From positions 806,001 to 870,000 of the forward strand of contig CM055607.1 of NCBI GenBank assembly GCA_029379385.1: 64,000 nt of DNA. The letters are read 5' to 3'. The DNA comes from Quillaja saponaria (lineage: Eukaryota > Streptophyta > Magnoliopsida > Fabales > Quillajaceae). Both the position numbers and the translations under genes were made by a program. The notes beneath the pieces are model-generated. The model saw only the letters and a list, made by a program, of their open reading frames with translations. It had not been told where the DNA came from and made no database searches. Positions 1 through 9,372 of this stretch are shown piece after piece. The stretch's first letter is position 1, and each line of letters begins with the position of its first letter.

Positions 1-2117
1 ATGAAGCCCAACATTCGGCTGTAGCTGGCCCATATCAAAAGGAGGCTTTAGTGTTTATAGACAGCTTGTTCAAGTGGAAACATCAATTAAATAAATTCCA
101 CATTCCTTTCTATTATGTTTATTTTTATTTAATAGTTATTTTTATTCTGATTATACTTTAATTAAAAAAATTCAAATTTATAAAGTTATTGAAGAAAGCA
201 GACCTTGACCACCAATATTTTTTATTTGCTACATATCTATTTTTCTTCTCTTCTGTATTGAATATTCCATCTATCTATTATTTCCTCCATAATTTATTGA
301 ATTTCTTGTCTGCTCCTCACATGGTCCTACGTGCCAGGTATAAAGAAATCTCACTATCAGACAGATCAAGAAAATTGGGATTGGTTGGGGAAGAAGGTAC
401 CTTCTTTAGATTTTTTTTATGTTTAGTTAATTTATTTACAAATTATATTTAACTTATGATTCTTTACAACAACAAAAAAAGAAAAAAAAAGAGTAAATCG
501 GATGATGTACAAACCAAAACTATTCATTAATTGCCATTCCTATGTTTATAGAGTAAAAATTAAAAATAATAATGAGTGAGCACAAATCTCGGTGTAGGCA
601 TAAACTTCAAAACAAAACCCTAGGTCATTCTCACCGACCAATGCAATAATTCTATGACTTCAATTATTGAGCTCCAACCCTAAACGACAATAGCTTTTGT
701 CTTGGGCCTCTAGGCTCCACTGCCCACAGCTTTTTAGGAAGAAATAGACAAAACTAGTTCATGCACCAACTATGTAGGGTTTCAGGTTAAATACTCCTAC
801 AGTTGGTAACTCTGTGTCCTTCAAAATCTCAGAATTCATAAATAATACTAAAGTAAAAGGCCTTGATTTTATTCTCCACTTCTTTTTGTGGTATTTTACT
901 GTCAAACCCAAAAAAGCTGTTAAAATTTAAACGAAAATCTTATAATTTTATCTATATTTAACACACGGGTTTGTATTAATTATAATTATTTATAGAACGG
1001 AGTAGAAATTTTTAAAAAGATATTTTAAGATACTCTCATAAAAAAAGATCTAATTATTTTTTAATATTTATTGAAAGAATATCCTAAAATATTTATTAAG
1101 ATTATATAAATAAAAAAATAGAATATTTATTATAATAATTAATCATGATATCAGTACTATTTAATATATATGTTATTAATTTAATAAATTTAATTTTTAA
1201 ATACTATATTTATTACATGCCACTTATTAAAAAATCGAGTTAGAAAAATATGTTGAATATATATATATATATATATTTTCGACTAAATTATCATTTCTAC
1301 TACCATCTTTCCCATGTGTTAAGTGTGTCAAAATCAAATACCAAATAATTGAGGTCAATTATGATCACAAGGGGCATGAGACACGCGTATGTATTTAATT
1401 GTGTGTTAATAGCCAATTATCCTTACTCGAGGTGTTTATAAAATTCTTAGAAAAGAATGAAGGATGAATATAATATATATATATTTATATCAAAAAAGAA
1501 AAGTTAGATACTACTAGGACAGCTTCATAGGGGAAAAAAAATAAATAATAATAATAAAGCCATAAAGCCAAAGCTCCTAGCTACCCACCAACCTCGAAAA
1601 GCAATACATTAAAATACTAAACTTACCCTGGAGGACAAACCAGGGTCTTTAATATCTTTAAAATCTCCATTTATCATGCAAAGTGCAGTAGGTGTACAAG
1701 CCTATCAAAAGATGAGAAGTAAATTCTTTCTTTTTCCTTTTTCTTTTATTAATTATTAACATGGAGCTGAAGAGAGGAATCCGATATAATAAAAAAAAAA
1801 ATTTCTTTTTTTAAAGGAAGAGAAAACTGAAAATAAAATTGACCAATAAACCAAAAATGAACACCACCAATACAAATTAAAAGACCCTATGCTTACACCC
1901 ACGCACCTTCACCACACAAAACAAAACCTAGAAAATTCCCATGTCACAAAACGACGGTCACATGGGCAGAGTACTCGGCGGTATACTTAAAAAAGTGTGT
2001 GAAATTGCAACGACTCTGATAGACAACGGTGTCGTTTCAGCCAATGTCTTGCGGTTGAGCTTAATTTATTTTGAAAGTTGAAACTAATGGAAGCTTTTCT
2101 TTTTCTTTTTTTTGTTT
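1..2117. other. AT-rich intergenic DNA with housekeeping-type promoter motifs
   Basis: No coding region is convincing here; the short open frames are in AT-rich DNA and match no family I recognise. Between about 613 and 708 there is an AAACCCTAG-like box, a telo-box-like AACCCTAAA (676-684) and a TGGGCC site II-like element (703-708); another GGCCCA lies at 27-32. In plants this combination is typical of ribosomal-protein and other growth genes, so a promoter facing off the left edge is possible, but no gene body is visible. An AT dinucleotide run covers about 1256-1275. Confidence 0.4.
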
Positions 2118-2747
2118 TTATCTGCCCCACATGTTATAGTACGGTGACTCAATGGCAGCCATGTTTTTTTGGAACTTGAGGTCCTTATAAAAATTCTTAA
2201 TAAATTCCTCAGCTGCCTTATCCACCAGGCTATCACCTTCGTCCTTTAACGGAAACGGCGAGTCGGTAATTCTCAATTGTTTCCCAATAGGACTTTTCCC
2301 AAATCCGGGTAACGTCACTAACGGTGAAGCCTCAACACTAATCTCATTGCTCAAATTTTGAACGGCATTAACCGTGCTAACGTCGTCATAGCGGTACGTC
2401 GACGTAGACTTAGCAAAATGGTTGTGGAGGTGGTGGTGGTGCTTGTTGCGCTTGTTGATATAGAAATTTGTATAAGCAGGGCTATTGCTACAACTGAATT
2501 CGTACTCACGCGGTGAGATGAAGGAGAGGTTGGCGTCGTTGGAGCGGCAGGTGAAGGCGGCGTAGTGGTGGTGGAGAATGAGGCTGTTAACGATGGCTTT
2601 GCTTGCAAGCTTACCACGTTTTAACATCAAGTGTAAATCAACCATTAGTTTGCTCTTGCATATGCCTTTTCTTAACATGAAGAATACTATACGTACCATG
2701 TTCCATAGCTTCTTGACCACCACGGGTGGACTTGCCTCCATTTCCAT
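2118..2747 (-). CDS. DUF761 domain protein (Avr9/Cf-9 rapidly elicited protein 146-like)
   Basis: A single-exon gene encoding 209 aa. The C-terminal part (about residues 174-196, DKAAEEFIKNFYKDLKFQ) is the conserved DUF761 helix found at the end of many small plant proteins, including the Avr9/Cf-9 rapidly elicited protein 146 group. The N-terminus has a basic, hydrophobic stretch (about 12-45, KKLWNMVRIVFFMLRKG) followed by KSKLMVDLHLMLKRGKLASK, also typical of these proteins. A His-rich run lies near residues 103-110. The first ATG is used; a second Met two codons later is an alternative. A GA-rich leader and a TATA-like element sit just upstream. The molecular function of DUF761 proteins is poorly known; some members are linked to growth or defence responses, so no specific role is assigned. 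Family call is confident, function is not. Confidence 0.85.
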   Translation of the reverse strand: MEMEASPPVVVKKLWNMVRIVFFMLRKGICKSKLMVDLHLMLKRGKLASKAIVNSLILHHHYAAFTCRSNDANLSFISPREYEFSCSNSPAYTNFYINKRNKHHHHLHNHFAKSTSTYRYDDVSTVNAVQNLSNEISVEASPLVTLPGFGKSPIGKQLRITDSPFPLKDEGDSLVDKAAEEFIKNFYKDLKFQKNMAAIESPYYNMWGR

Positions 2748-2819
2748 TTCTTTGTATGGAGAGAGAGAGAGAGAATTACAAATTGGGTTTTTGGTTTGTA
2801 ATGGGAAGAAGAGGAATGA

Positions 2820-2832
2820 GCTATTTAAAGGG
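2820..2832 (-). promoter_or_regulatory. TATA-like box of the DUF761 gene
   Basis: On the minus strand the sequence CCCTTTAAATAG lies about 75 nt upstream of the DUF761 start codon. A GA/CT dinucleotide run (about 2760-2773) lies between it and the ATG, as is common in plant 5' leaders. The TATA assignment is by position and composition only. Confidence 0.35.
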
Positions 2833-3170
2833 CTAAAATTAATTATTTAAGTAACAAAGTTTAAGATGGGAACTATAAAGCAAAAGAGTTGATACAATAC
2901 AAGTGAAGAAATAAGAATGATTGATTGGTGGAGATTTGAATTCAAGCGCCAGATGAGTTTGTTTATGAAAGAGAATGAATTTTCTTTTTTTTAATATATA
3001 ATGTTGTAATTTTACCGATTGATTCACTTGGAAGTTTGATTGGAGTTTACTAGAAGGTTCAATAATTGGAGAGATGTCTGTTTGTGAAATTTGAAAAAGA
3101 CTTAGTCTTTGCCGTGGAAATTAAGTAAATCAAAAGTCGCAATTCTACGGGGTTCATTATGATCAGTAAT

Positions 3171-3238
3171 CACCAATTAATTTCCTAACACCTCATATGA
3201 AATTCACCAATTAATTTCCTAACACCTCATATGAAATT
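3171..3238. repeat. Perfect 2 x 34 bp tandem duplication
   Basis: Two identical 34-bp units lie head to tail (3171-3204 and 3205-3238), each starting CACCAATTAATTTCC. They lie about 420 bp upstream of the DUF761 start codon. The lack of any mismatch indicates a recent slippage or duplication event. Confidence 0.9.
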
Positions 3239-4359
3239 CATTTGAAGGTTGGTGAAATTATAAACAATTTGATAACTAATAAGTAATAAAGATATAATAA
3301 TAATAATAATTTGAAACTAGGATGAACTTCAGTACAAGTCAAGCTCCTATTCATTTCTATAGGATAATTTAAAAATCAACAAAACTTGTAATTTGGAAAA
3401 GTGTTGACCCATTTTTTTTTTTCACAACCAACATGATTGGTTCTTTTTCTTTTTTGTTGTTTAATAACAGCAAAATAAGATAATGAAAGATGATAGATAT
3501 GCAATTTCAATTGTTTCTAGAAGCCATAGTCTTAAGAGACAATTTGGAGGTGAATAATCCACCATGTTTGTATACTCATTAACTTTTTCTCTTTTTTTTC
3601 ATTCATCTTTCATGCTATTTGCTCAATCACCAGAACTAAAAATTAAAGTTTTATATATTTTTAACACGTCTGAACCAGATTTTGTGTATTTTGATTATCT
3701 ATTTTTTTTATTTTAATTAAAAAATTATCATTAACTATAATTTATAAAACCTTTTACTTTCCATAATTTTTTTATAAAATTTTAAATTTTATAAAATAAA
3801 TAACTACTATGCTTACTCTTAAGCTTATGTTTCCATATATGAATGAGACCGAGGGGACTATAGTGAATTAAGTACTTGGGTTTAAATTAAATTATTATTT
3901 CTTCTTCTTTTTTTGAAATTTTTACTCTATGTTCTGTCATTTAACAAATTAATTATTAGTTGAATGTTTACTTATACTATGCTTAAAACATTAGTAAGTT
4001 ATCAAAGGGAAACTCCAATGCAATTTTGATTACTAAAAATTAATTAGCTTAATCAATTTGGTAGGTTGAATCATTTTTATAATAGAAGTGTATAAAAAAC
4101 GATGGCTACAAAAACTACTTAAGGCAACATCAATGGGCACTGAGTCGCACGGTCTCCCTTGTTTATGTGCTTTTTCTTTTTGATAAAAGCAATTTACAAT
4201 ATATAACTGGTACTCTTTATTAGATGGAAATTCACCTCATATTGCAAATAAACCAATTTGTATTTTATAACAGAAAGAGAAATAGAGAGACAGATATTTA
4301 CTAATCCAAGTTTTTTATTGTGTTATTATTGACAGTCACGTATTTATTAAGGCACATCA

Positions 4360-4760
4360 TGTTATAACATCAACCATCATCACCAGCTAACCTTTATTAC
4401 CTATCATCGGCCCTTATCCACTAATAACTTTGTCTATCTACCCAGCCCAACCACTGTCACTATCGACCTGTCGAATATGATACTAACCATTGTCGAAAAT
4501 AGCCAAAGATGATGACCACCTCAACCACCATTGAAACAAATAAAAACGATCACAACCATTGTATGAATCTATCGAAAATGATGACAATCATCGTTAAGAT
4601 ATGTTAGAATGACAACAATCGTTGTTGAAACTTACTAGAGACGACAGCAGATATCGTCAGGAACCCATCGAATACAATTACAACCATTGTTGGATGTCAT
4701 TAGAGACGACGAAAATTGTCTTCGAAAACTACAAGAATCATTGCCAAAAAACTATACATG
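4360..4760. repeat. Degenerate minisatellite-like stretch (ACCATTGT / GACGA motifs)
   Basis: Short motifs such as ACCATTGT, TCGAAAATGATGAC and AGAGACGAC recur at irregular spacing through about 400 bp, on a higher GC background than the flanks. No open frame runs through it. It looks like a decayed simple or minisatellite repeat, possibly inside an old transposable element. The boundaries are approximate. Confidence 0.45.
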
Positions 4761-4917
4761 TTCTTTTTACAGTTTCCAAAACTATATAAACCTTAATGGA
4801 TCCAAACACAACCTAACTTCAAATTTATTGATCATCTTGAACTGTGAAAATACTAAATGGGAGTGAGAAAAGCAACTTCCAAACTTGAAATTGATGAAAT
4901 TGAAGTAATAGACTAAG

Positions 4918-5497
4918 GGTGAGTTTAGAATAAATCTATATGAGAGTTCAATTCAATTTAAATTATTTCTCAATGTTTGAAATAAATCATTTAAGTAATA
5001 TAATTCAAATGAATTAAATTGAATTATAGTGTATGGAATATTATTATAACTAATATAATTCATTTTATTTTAATATTTTTACAAAAATACCCTTGCATTA
5101 ATAAAATAAAATAAAATCCTACAAAAGCAACTTAAATCATTGATACAAGGTCTAATACATTATAAAGAGGGAAGAGAAATGTGGGTAAGGGTAGGGGAAA
5201 GAAAGAAGATAAGATATGAGCAATTGGGTAGGAAGAAGAATGAGAGGTTGTGATTTTTGAGATGTAGATATCAGGAGAGGTAAAATAAATGGTATATATG
5301 TATTTTTAATCTAATTGAATTAAATTCTAACAAATCACATCAATTTTGATGAGAATTCAAAATGAAAAAAATATTATAAAAACATGATTTAGAATGAATT
5401 AAATTCTTATGAAAGGTAAATATTAAACACAACATCTTAATAAAAAATTATTTAGAATGAACTGAATTCCACAATTTTTGTGATTCTAAACACATTC
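4918..5497. mobile_element. MITE-like element, copy 1
   Basis: The left end has GTGAGTTTAGAAT (4919-4931) and the right end ATTCTAAACACATTC (5483-5497). They form a short imperfect terminal inverted repeat sharing GTTTAGAAT. Internal subterminal motifs of the AATTGAATTAAATT type occur near both ends. A block at about 5332-5375 (AAATCACATCAATTTTG followed by AGAATTCAAAATGAAA) is nearly identical to one at about 34301-34340, so this is an interspersed family. No transposase frame is visible. I could not define a clean target-site duplication. Confidence 0.5.
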
Positions 5498-6389
5498 TAC
5501 AGAAGACTTCGAAACTTAATTATTAGGAACACTACTTGATCATATTGCATAGTGATTGTGCATCAATGCAAGCAAATTGCAATGACCTCAAAAAAGAACC
5601 ACTAATTCTCACCTACCTTGTGGATTTTTCTTAGCTATAATTAATTAAATGTTTGTTTGGGCTGCCCAATCTTAAAATATGTAGGGCTAGCTGATCAACA
5701 ATATTATTGAAAAAAATTATCATAGAATTGATTCAGTGTTTACTAAAAATCTTATTTGTATGTCAAATTGTCATGACCTGGTCTTGATAGTATATTACTA
5801 TTCTTAGATATTTGAGATATGCCACTAGTCGTCTTGGTTTTTTCAAGATATTACGAATTATGGAAAGGGAAAGAATTACCCTGAATTTATGAATCTTAAA
5901 CTGAACGACACTCTTATAAAAATAAAAAAATAAAAAATAAATTAATTGGGTCATGAATTTGAAGTACATATACTTTCCAAGACTTTTTTTGCCAATAGCA
6001 ATTGCTTTCTGATGTGGAATTCTTTATAACTTAATTATTGGCCCCCATGATTGCCATTTGGAATCTGCATTAGGCTGCTTTCAGTGGTTTGTAGTGACCA
6101 CTTCGGCCATTCATGATCTACTTCATCCTTATCTCAATTTATAGACTCATAATATGTGGAGCTCTGGAATGAGTTATCCATATTGCAATTTAAAGAACTT
6201 GTTGATCAATTATAAATGAGTAAACTATTCCAAGTATATAGTGTAAGGATTAAAAATTGAAGTGTTGTTTTTTTGTCATCCTCCCTATACTTTTTTTTAT
6301 GGCCCAAATTTTGGGATTTAAATTCCATCTCAAACAATTCTTACATATAACTTTCCTTTTTCTTACAAACAATTTATTTAAATAAGAGC

Positions 6390-7330
6390 ATTGACAACAT
6401 GTATTCTATCATTCGACGATTTACCCAAAGAATGAAAGCAAATAAATTGCCAAAGTGTTTGAAGATTTACCCAAAGAGTTTTTCAGTTTCCTCTATGAAC
6501 CAACATATAAAACGGTAGAGTAATTGGCTATTTATTTTTAAAAAAATATTAAACAATCAAAGCAAAAACCAAAATGTTTGACGATTTATTTATAAAGAAA
6601 AAAAAACTCAAAAATTAACTAGTACAAACCTACAAAACTGAAAAAATTGCCAAGGTAATTGACAAAATGCATAAAACGGCAGAATAATTGATTATTTATT
6701 TTAAATAACTAACAATCGAAGCAAATAAAATACCAAATAATTGATTATTTACTTTAAATAACTAACAATTGAAGCAAATAAAATACAAAAACACTTGACG
6801 ATTTATTTGTAAAACAACAAAACTCGTAAACTGATGAAGTATGGATGATCTAATATAAAAATTATGAAAACAAATTAAACGTAAAAATTTTGACAATTAA
6901 ATTTATATTATAAACCGATAAAATTGGTAAAATTGCCATGGTAATTGATAAATGCTAACTATCAACACAAAGGAATAGCCAATAACTACAGCGATTTACG
7001 TAAGTGATAAATTGGCATAACAAGTGACTACAATTACTCCAAAATCTACCAAACCACATCAATTGTTAGTGTATGTCGATTTACGAATTTAAAATGTCCA
7101 ATGTCGTAAATTAGCATAGCCCCTTACTATTAAGCTAAAATCCGTTAAAGCACATGAATTGCCGGAGGCGGTTTACTCAATAAAACAACAAAACATGTAA
7201 ATCGGCTTAGTGTTTGAGTATTTATTCAAAGAGTTTGTCAATTTTTTTTAGGAACCAACAAAACCCATAAAACTTCAAAATGATTGGTTATATCTATATA
7301 TAAATCGGCATATTAATTGGCCATTTATTG
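6390..7330. repeat. Degenerate AT-rich tandem repeat
   Basis: Motifs such as TTGACGATTTATTTGTAAA, GAAGCAAATAAA, CATAAAACGGCAGAATAATTG and AAATTGCCAAGGTAATTGA recur many times. The clearest piece is a near-perfect 53-bp duplication (6683-6735 and 6736-6788) with few substitutions. No open frame or terminal repeats are visible. It may be a satellite-like array or the decayed inside of a transposon. Confidence 0.55.
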
Positions 7331-7952
7331 CAAAATGTGTATTAAAACATTAATTAGTCTAGCTATGTGACTAACGAGTTATGTAATATATGTGCTAAGA
7401 AATGAATCGATATATATTTTGTCGATTTATGTGATATGTATTCAATCTTAAGACACAAACCGGGTTACATGCTAGTCTTACATTATGATGCCTTCATGAA
7501 CACAACTTTCTCACAACTAATAAGTTAGTAGGACGTTGAAGTTTGGCTGGTTTTGAAGTTAAAAGCAGATTGATACTAGAATTTGCAATCAGAATTCACA
7601 TTTGTCAGCTTTTACACGTGCAAGTGCTAACTTCAGATCGTTTCATGAAAATATGATCCATAGAGTGACTATATTTGATTCAGCTGGACTTACTAGGCTC
7701 AGAAAATAAAAAATAAAATTGCACAGGAACGTTCTTGTTCACCACGAGGAAAACGATCTAGGAAACTGTGTGGCCTATGATTTTGAGTTGCGTTTGGTGG
7801 AAGAGAAACTTTTCTAAAAGGCCCCCAACACAATAATTCTTTTGAGTAACAAGAATCCTTAGAGATATGACACGAGATAAACCTGAAAAACAAATAGCTA
7901 AATGGAGATTAAAACAAAAACAAGGAAACTTTCAAGGTCACTCAAAAGGTCC

Positions 7953-7966
7953 TATCTATATAAATT
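7953..7966 (+). promoter_or_regulatory. TATA box of the LFS-like gene
   Basis: CTATCTATATAAATT matches the plant TATA consensus and lies about 130 nt upstream of the ATG at 8092. A transcription start near 7985-7995 would give a leader of about 100 nt. Confidence 0.5.
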
Positions 7967-8091
7967 ATAAATACTCACAAGGATGAAGGATCACATGTAA
8001 AAGGTAAAAAGCATCAGTCAACTCACCAGCTATTTCATTTGTTTAGAACTCGATCGTTGCTTCGTGATCTTGCAGTTTCCTACATCAGATT

Positions 8092-8595
8092 ATGAAGCCT
8101 GCTCACCCTATTGTCCAGCAAGGGAAAATAGCAAAATGGACTGGCAAAACCAGAGCAGAGGTGATTGGCCACAAAGCAGAGCAAGTATGGCCTCTTTTGG
8201 AAGACTTCTTCGGCCTAAACAAATGGTTCCCAACCCTCTTAACATGCCTTCCTGTTGAAGGCACCTCTGGCCAGCCTGGATGTGTTCGCTACTGTGCTGG
8301 TTTTAAGACTCCAGTAGATAAAAATGAAGAAGAAACTGTGAATTGGACTAAGCAGAAACTACTGTCCATTGACCCAAATGAACTGACATTTAGTTATTCC
8401 ATTGTGGATGGAAATGTTGGTTTCAACTCCTACATATCAAAAATTAAAGTGGTGCCAAATGAAGATGGATGTCACATTGAGTGGCAGTATGAAGTTGAAC
8501 CTGTAACAGGCTGGACACTGGGGGATTTGGACTCCTTCATCAGCTCGGGCTTGCAAGTTATGGCTACCAGAATGCAAGAAGCTTTTCAAGCTTGA
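8092..8595 (+). CDS. Lachrymatory-factor-synthase-like protein (SRPBCC / polyketide cyclase fold)
   Basis: An intronless gene encoding 167 aa, close to the length of onion lachrymatory factor synthase. The whole protein is one START/Bet v 1-like (SRPBCC) domain. Recognisable family motifs are KAEQVWPLLEDFFGLNKWFP (28-47), a GQPGCVRYC turn with Arg66, a SYSIVDGNVGFNSY strand (101-114) and a DGCHIEWQYEVEP strand. The C-terminus is a long amphipathic helix. In onion this fold rearranges a sulfenic acid to the tear gas; most other plants carry homologs with no known substrate, so enzymatic activity should not be assumed. The related PYR/PYL ABA receptors share the fold, but the gate/latch signatures are not evident here and the motifs fit the LFS-like group better. 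The ATG follows a good TATA box at a sensible distance. The protein is probably cytosolic, as no targeting peptide is seen. Confidence 0.85.
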   Translation: MKPAHPIVQQGKIAKWTGKTRAEVIGHKAEQVWPLLEDFFGLNKWFPTLLTCLPVEGTSGQPGCVRYCAGFKTPVDKNEEETVNWTKQKLLSIDPNELTFSYSIVDGNVGFNSYISKIKVVPNEDGCHIEWQYEVEPVTGWTLGDLDSFISSGLQVMATRMQEAFQA

Positions 8596-9372
8596 ATTTG
8601 AAGTTCAATTCTGTACTAAAATGCTTTCCATATTAATCTTATGAGCTTTTTTCTGTTGCTTTTTTCTCCATCTGCAAATTCTATTTCCATCAGTTTAGTA
8701 CGTCTGTAGTCGAACATGTATGTCACTAAAGGGTGTTTTGTTTGTGTTTTTTAATGACCAATAAGCATAATGGTCCCATGTTATTGTAGTTCGGTGCTTT
8801 CTCTTCTTAGATCTATATAATTATATTCCTCGATGTAGTTGTAGTGATATCGTAGTGTAAATTCATCTGCAAAGTTACGTTGAGTAAATCTGTTCCATCG
8901 TTTCCAACTTTTGAACAACTTCAGTAGTACTAAGTACTAACTTGGTCAATAGATCTTTTGCAGTCTAGTCAGAGAGAAAGGAACTTGAATTGGGACATGA
9001 ATTAAAGTAAGTAGAGAACAATTTTACATTTCAGGAAGTGTCAATGAATGGACCAGGCAGATTACAGATATCAACACGTTATTAGACAAACTAATCATAC
9101 AAGCTTTATCTTCTTTCTCCTGATACAACTATTCGTATGAGAACTTTGTGGTACCTCCCTACATTTAGTCCTCTGTTAGTATCTGAATCTCCTACAAAAC
9201 TGCGTTTGCTTCTACAAGATCAGCCTCCGGAAGGGGTGCCTGCTTGAATGAAGAGAATAGGCCATCCGGTTTTATAAACCATTAGGTCGAAAGCACAAGC
9301 AGTTTCCGTTTGGAACAAGATTTCAGCAGTGGATAAGTTACATCAAGTTTGCTATTCTGCACTAGAGAAGAT
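8596..9372. other. Convergent 3' regions of the LFS-like and CDC27 genes
   Basis: The LFS-like gene (+) and the CDC27 gene (-) converge here. The 777 bp must hold both 3' UTRs. I see no open frame of interest and no clear structured terminator. Confidence 0.5.

Larger units (their letters stand above)
2748..8091. other. Intergenic region between the DUF761 and LFS-like genes
   Basis: About 5.3 kb without a supportable gene, mostly AT-rich. It holds the 34-bp duplication, a degenerate GAC/ATTGT minisatellite-like stretch (about 4360-4760), a MITE-like element (about 4918-5497) and a degenerate AT-rich tandem repeat (about 6390-7330), each listed separately. The last 150 bp form the promoter and leader of the next gene. 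Confidence 0.7.

Noticed and set aside
189..452. 87-codon open frame on the plus strand
   Set aside because: AT-rich, begins at a non-ATG codon and matches no family; consistent with chance.
2351..2617. Thr/Ser-rich frame antiparallel within the DUF761 gene region
   Set aside because: It is a shifted-frame reading of the same strand as the DUF761 CDS, caused by the His-codon-rich segment.
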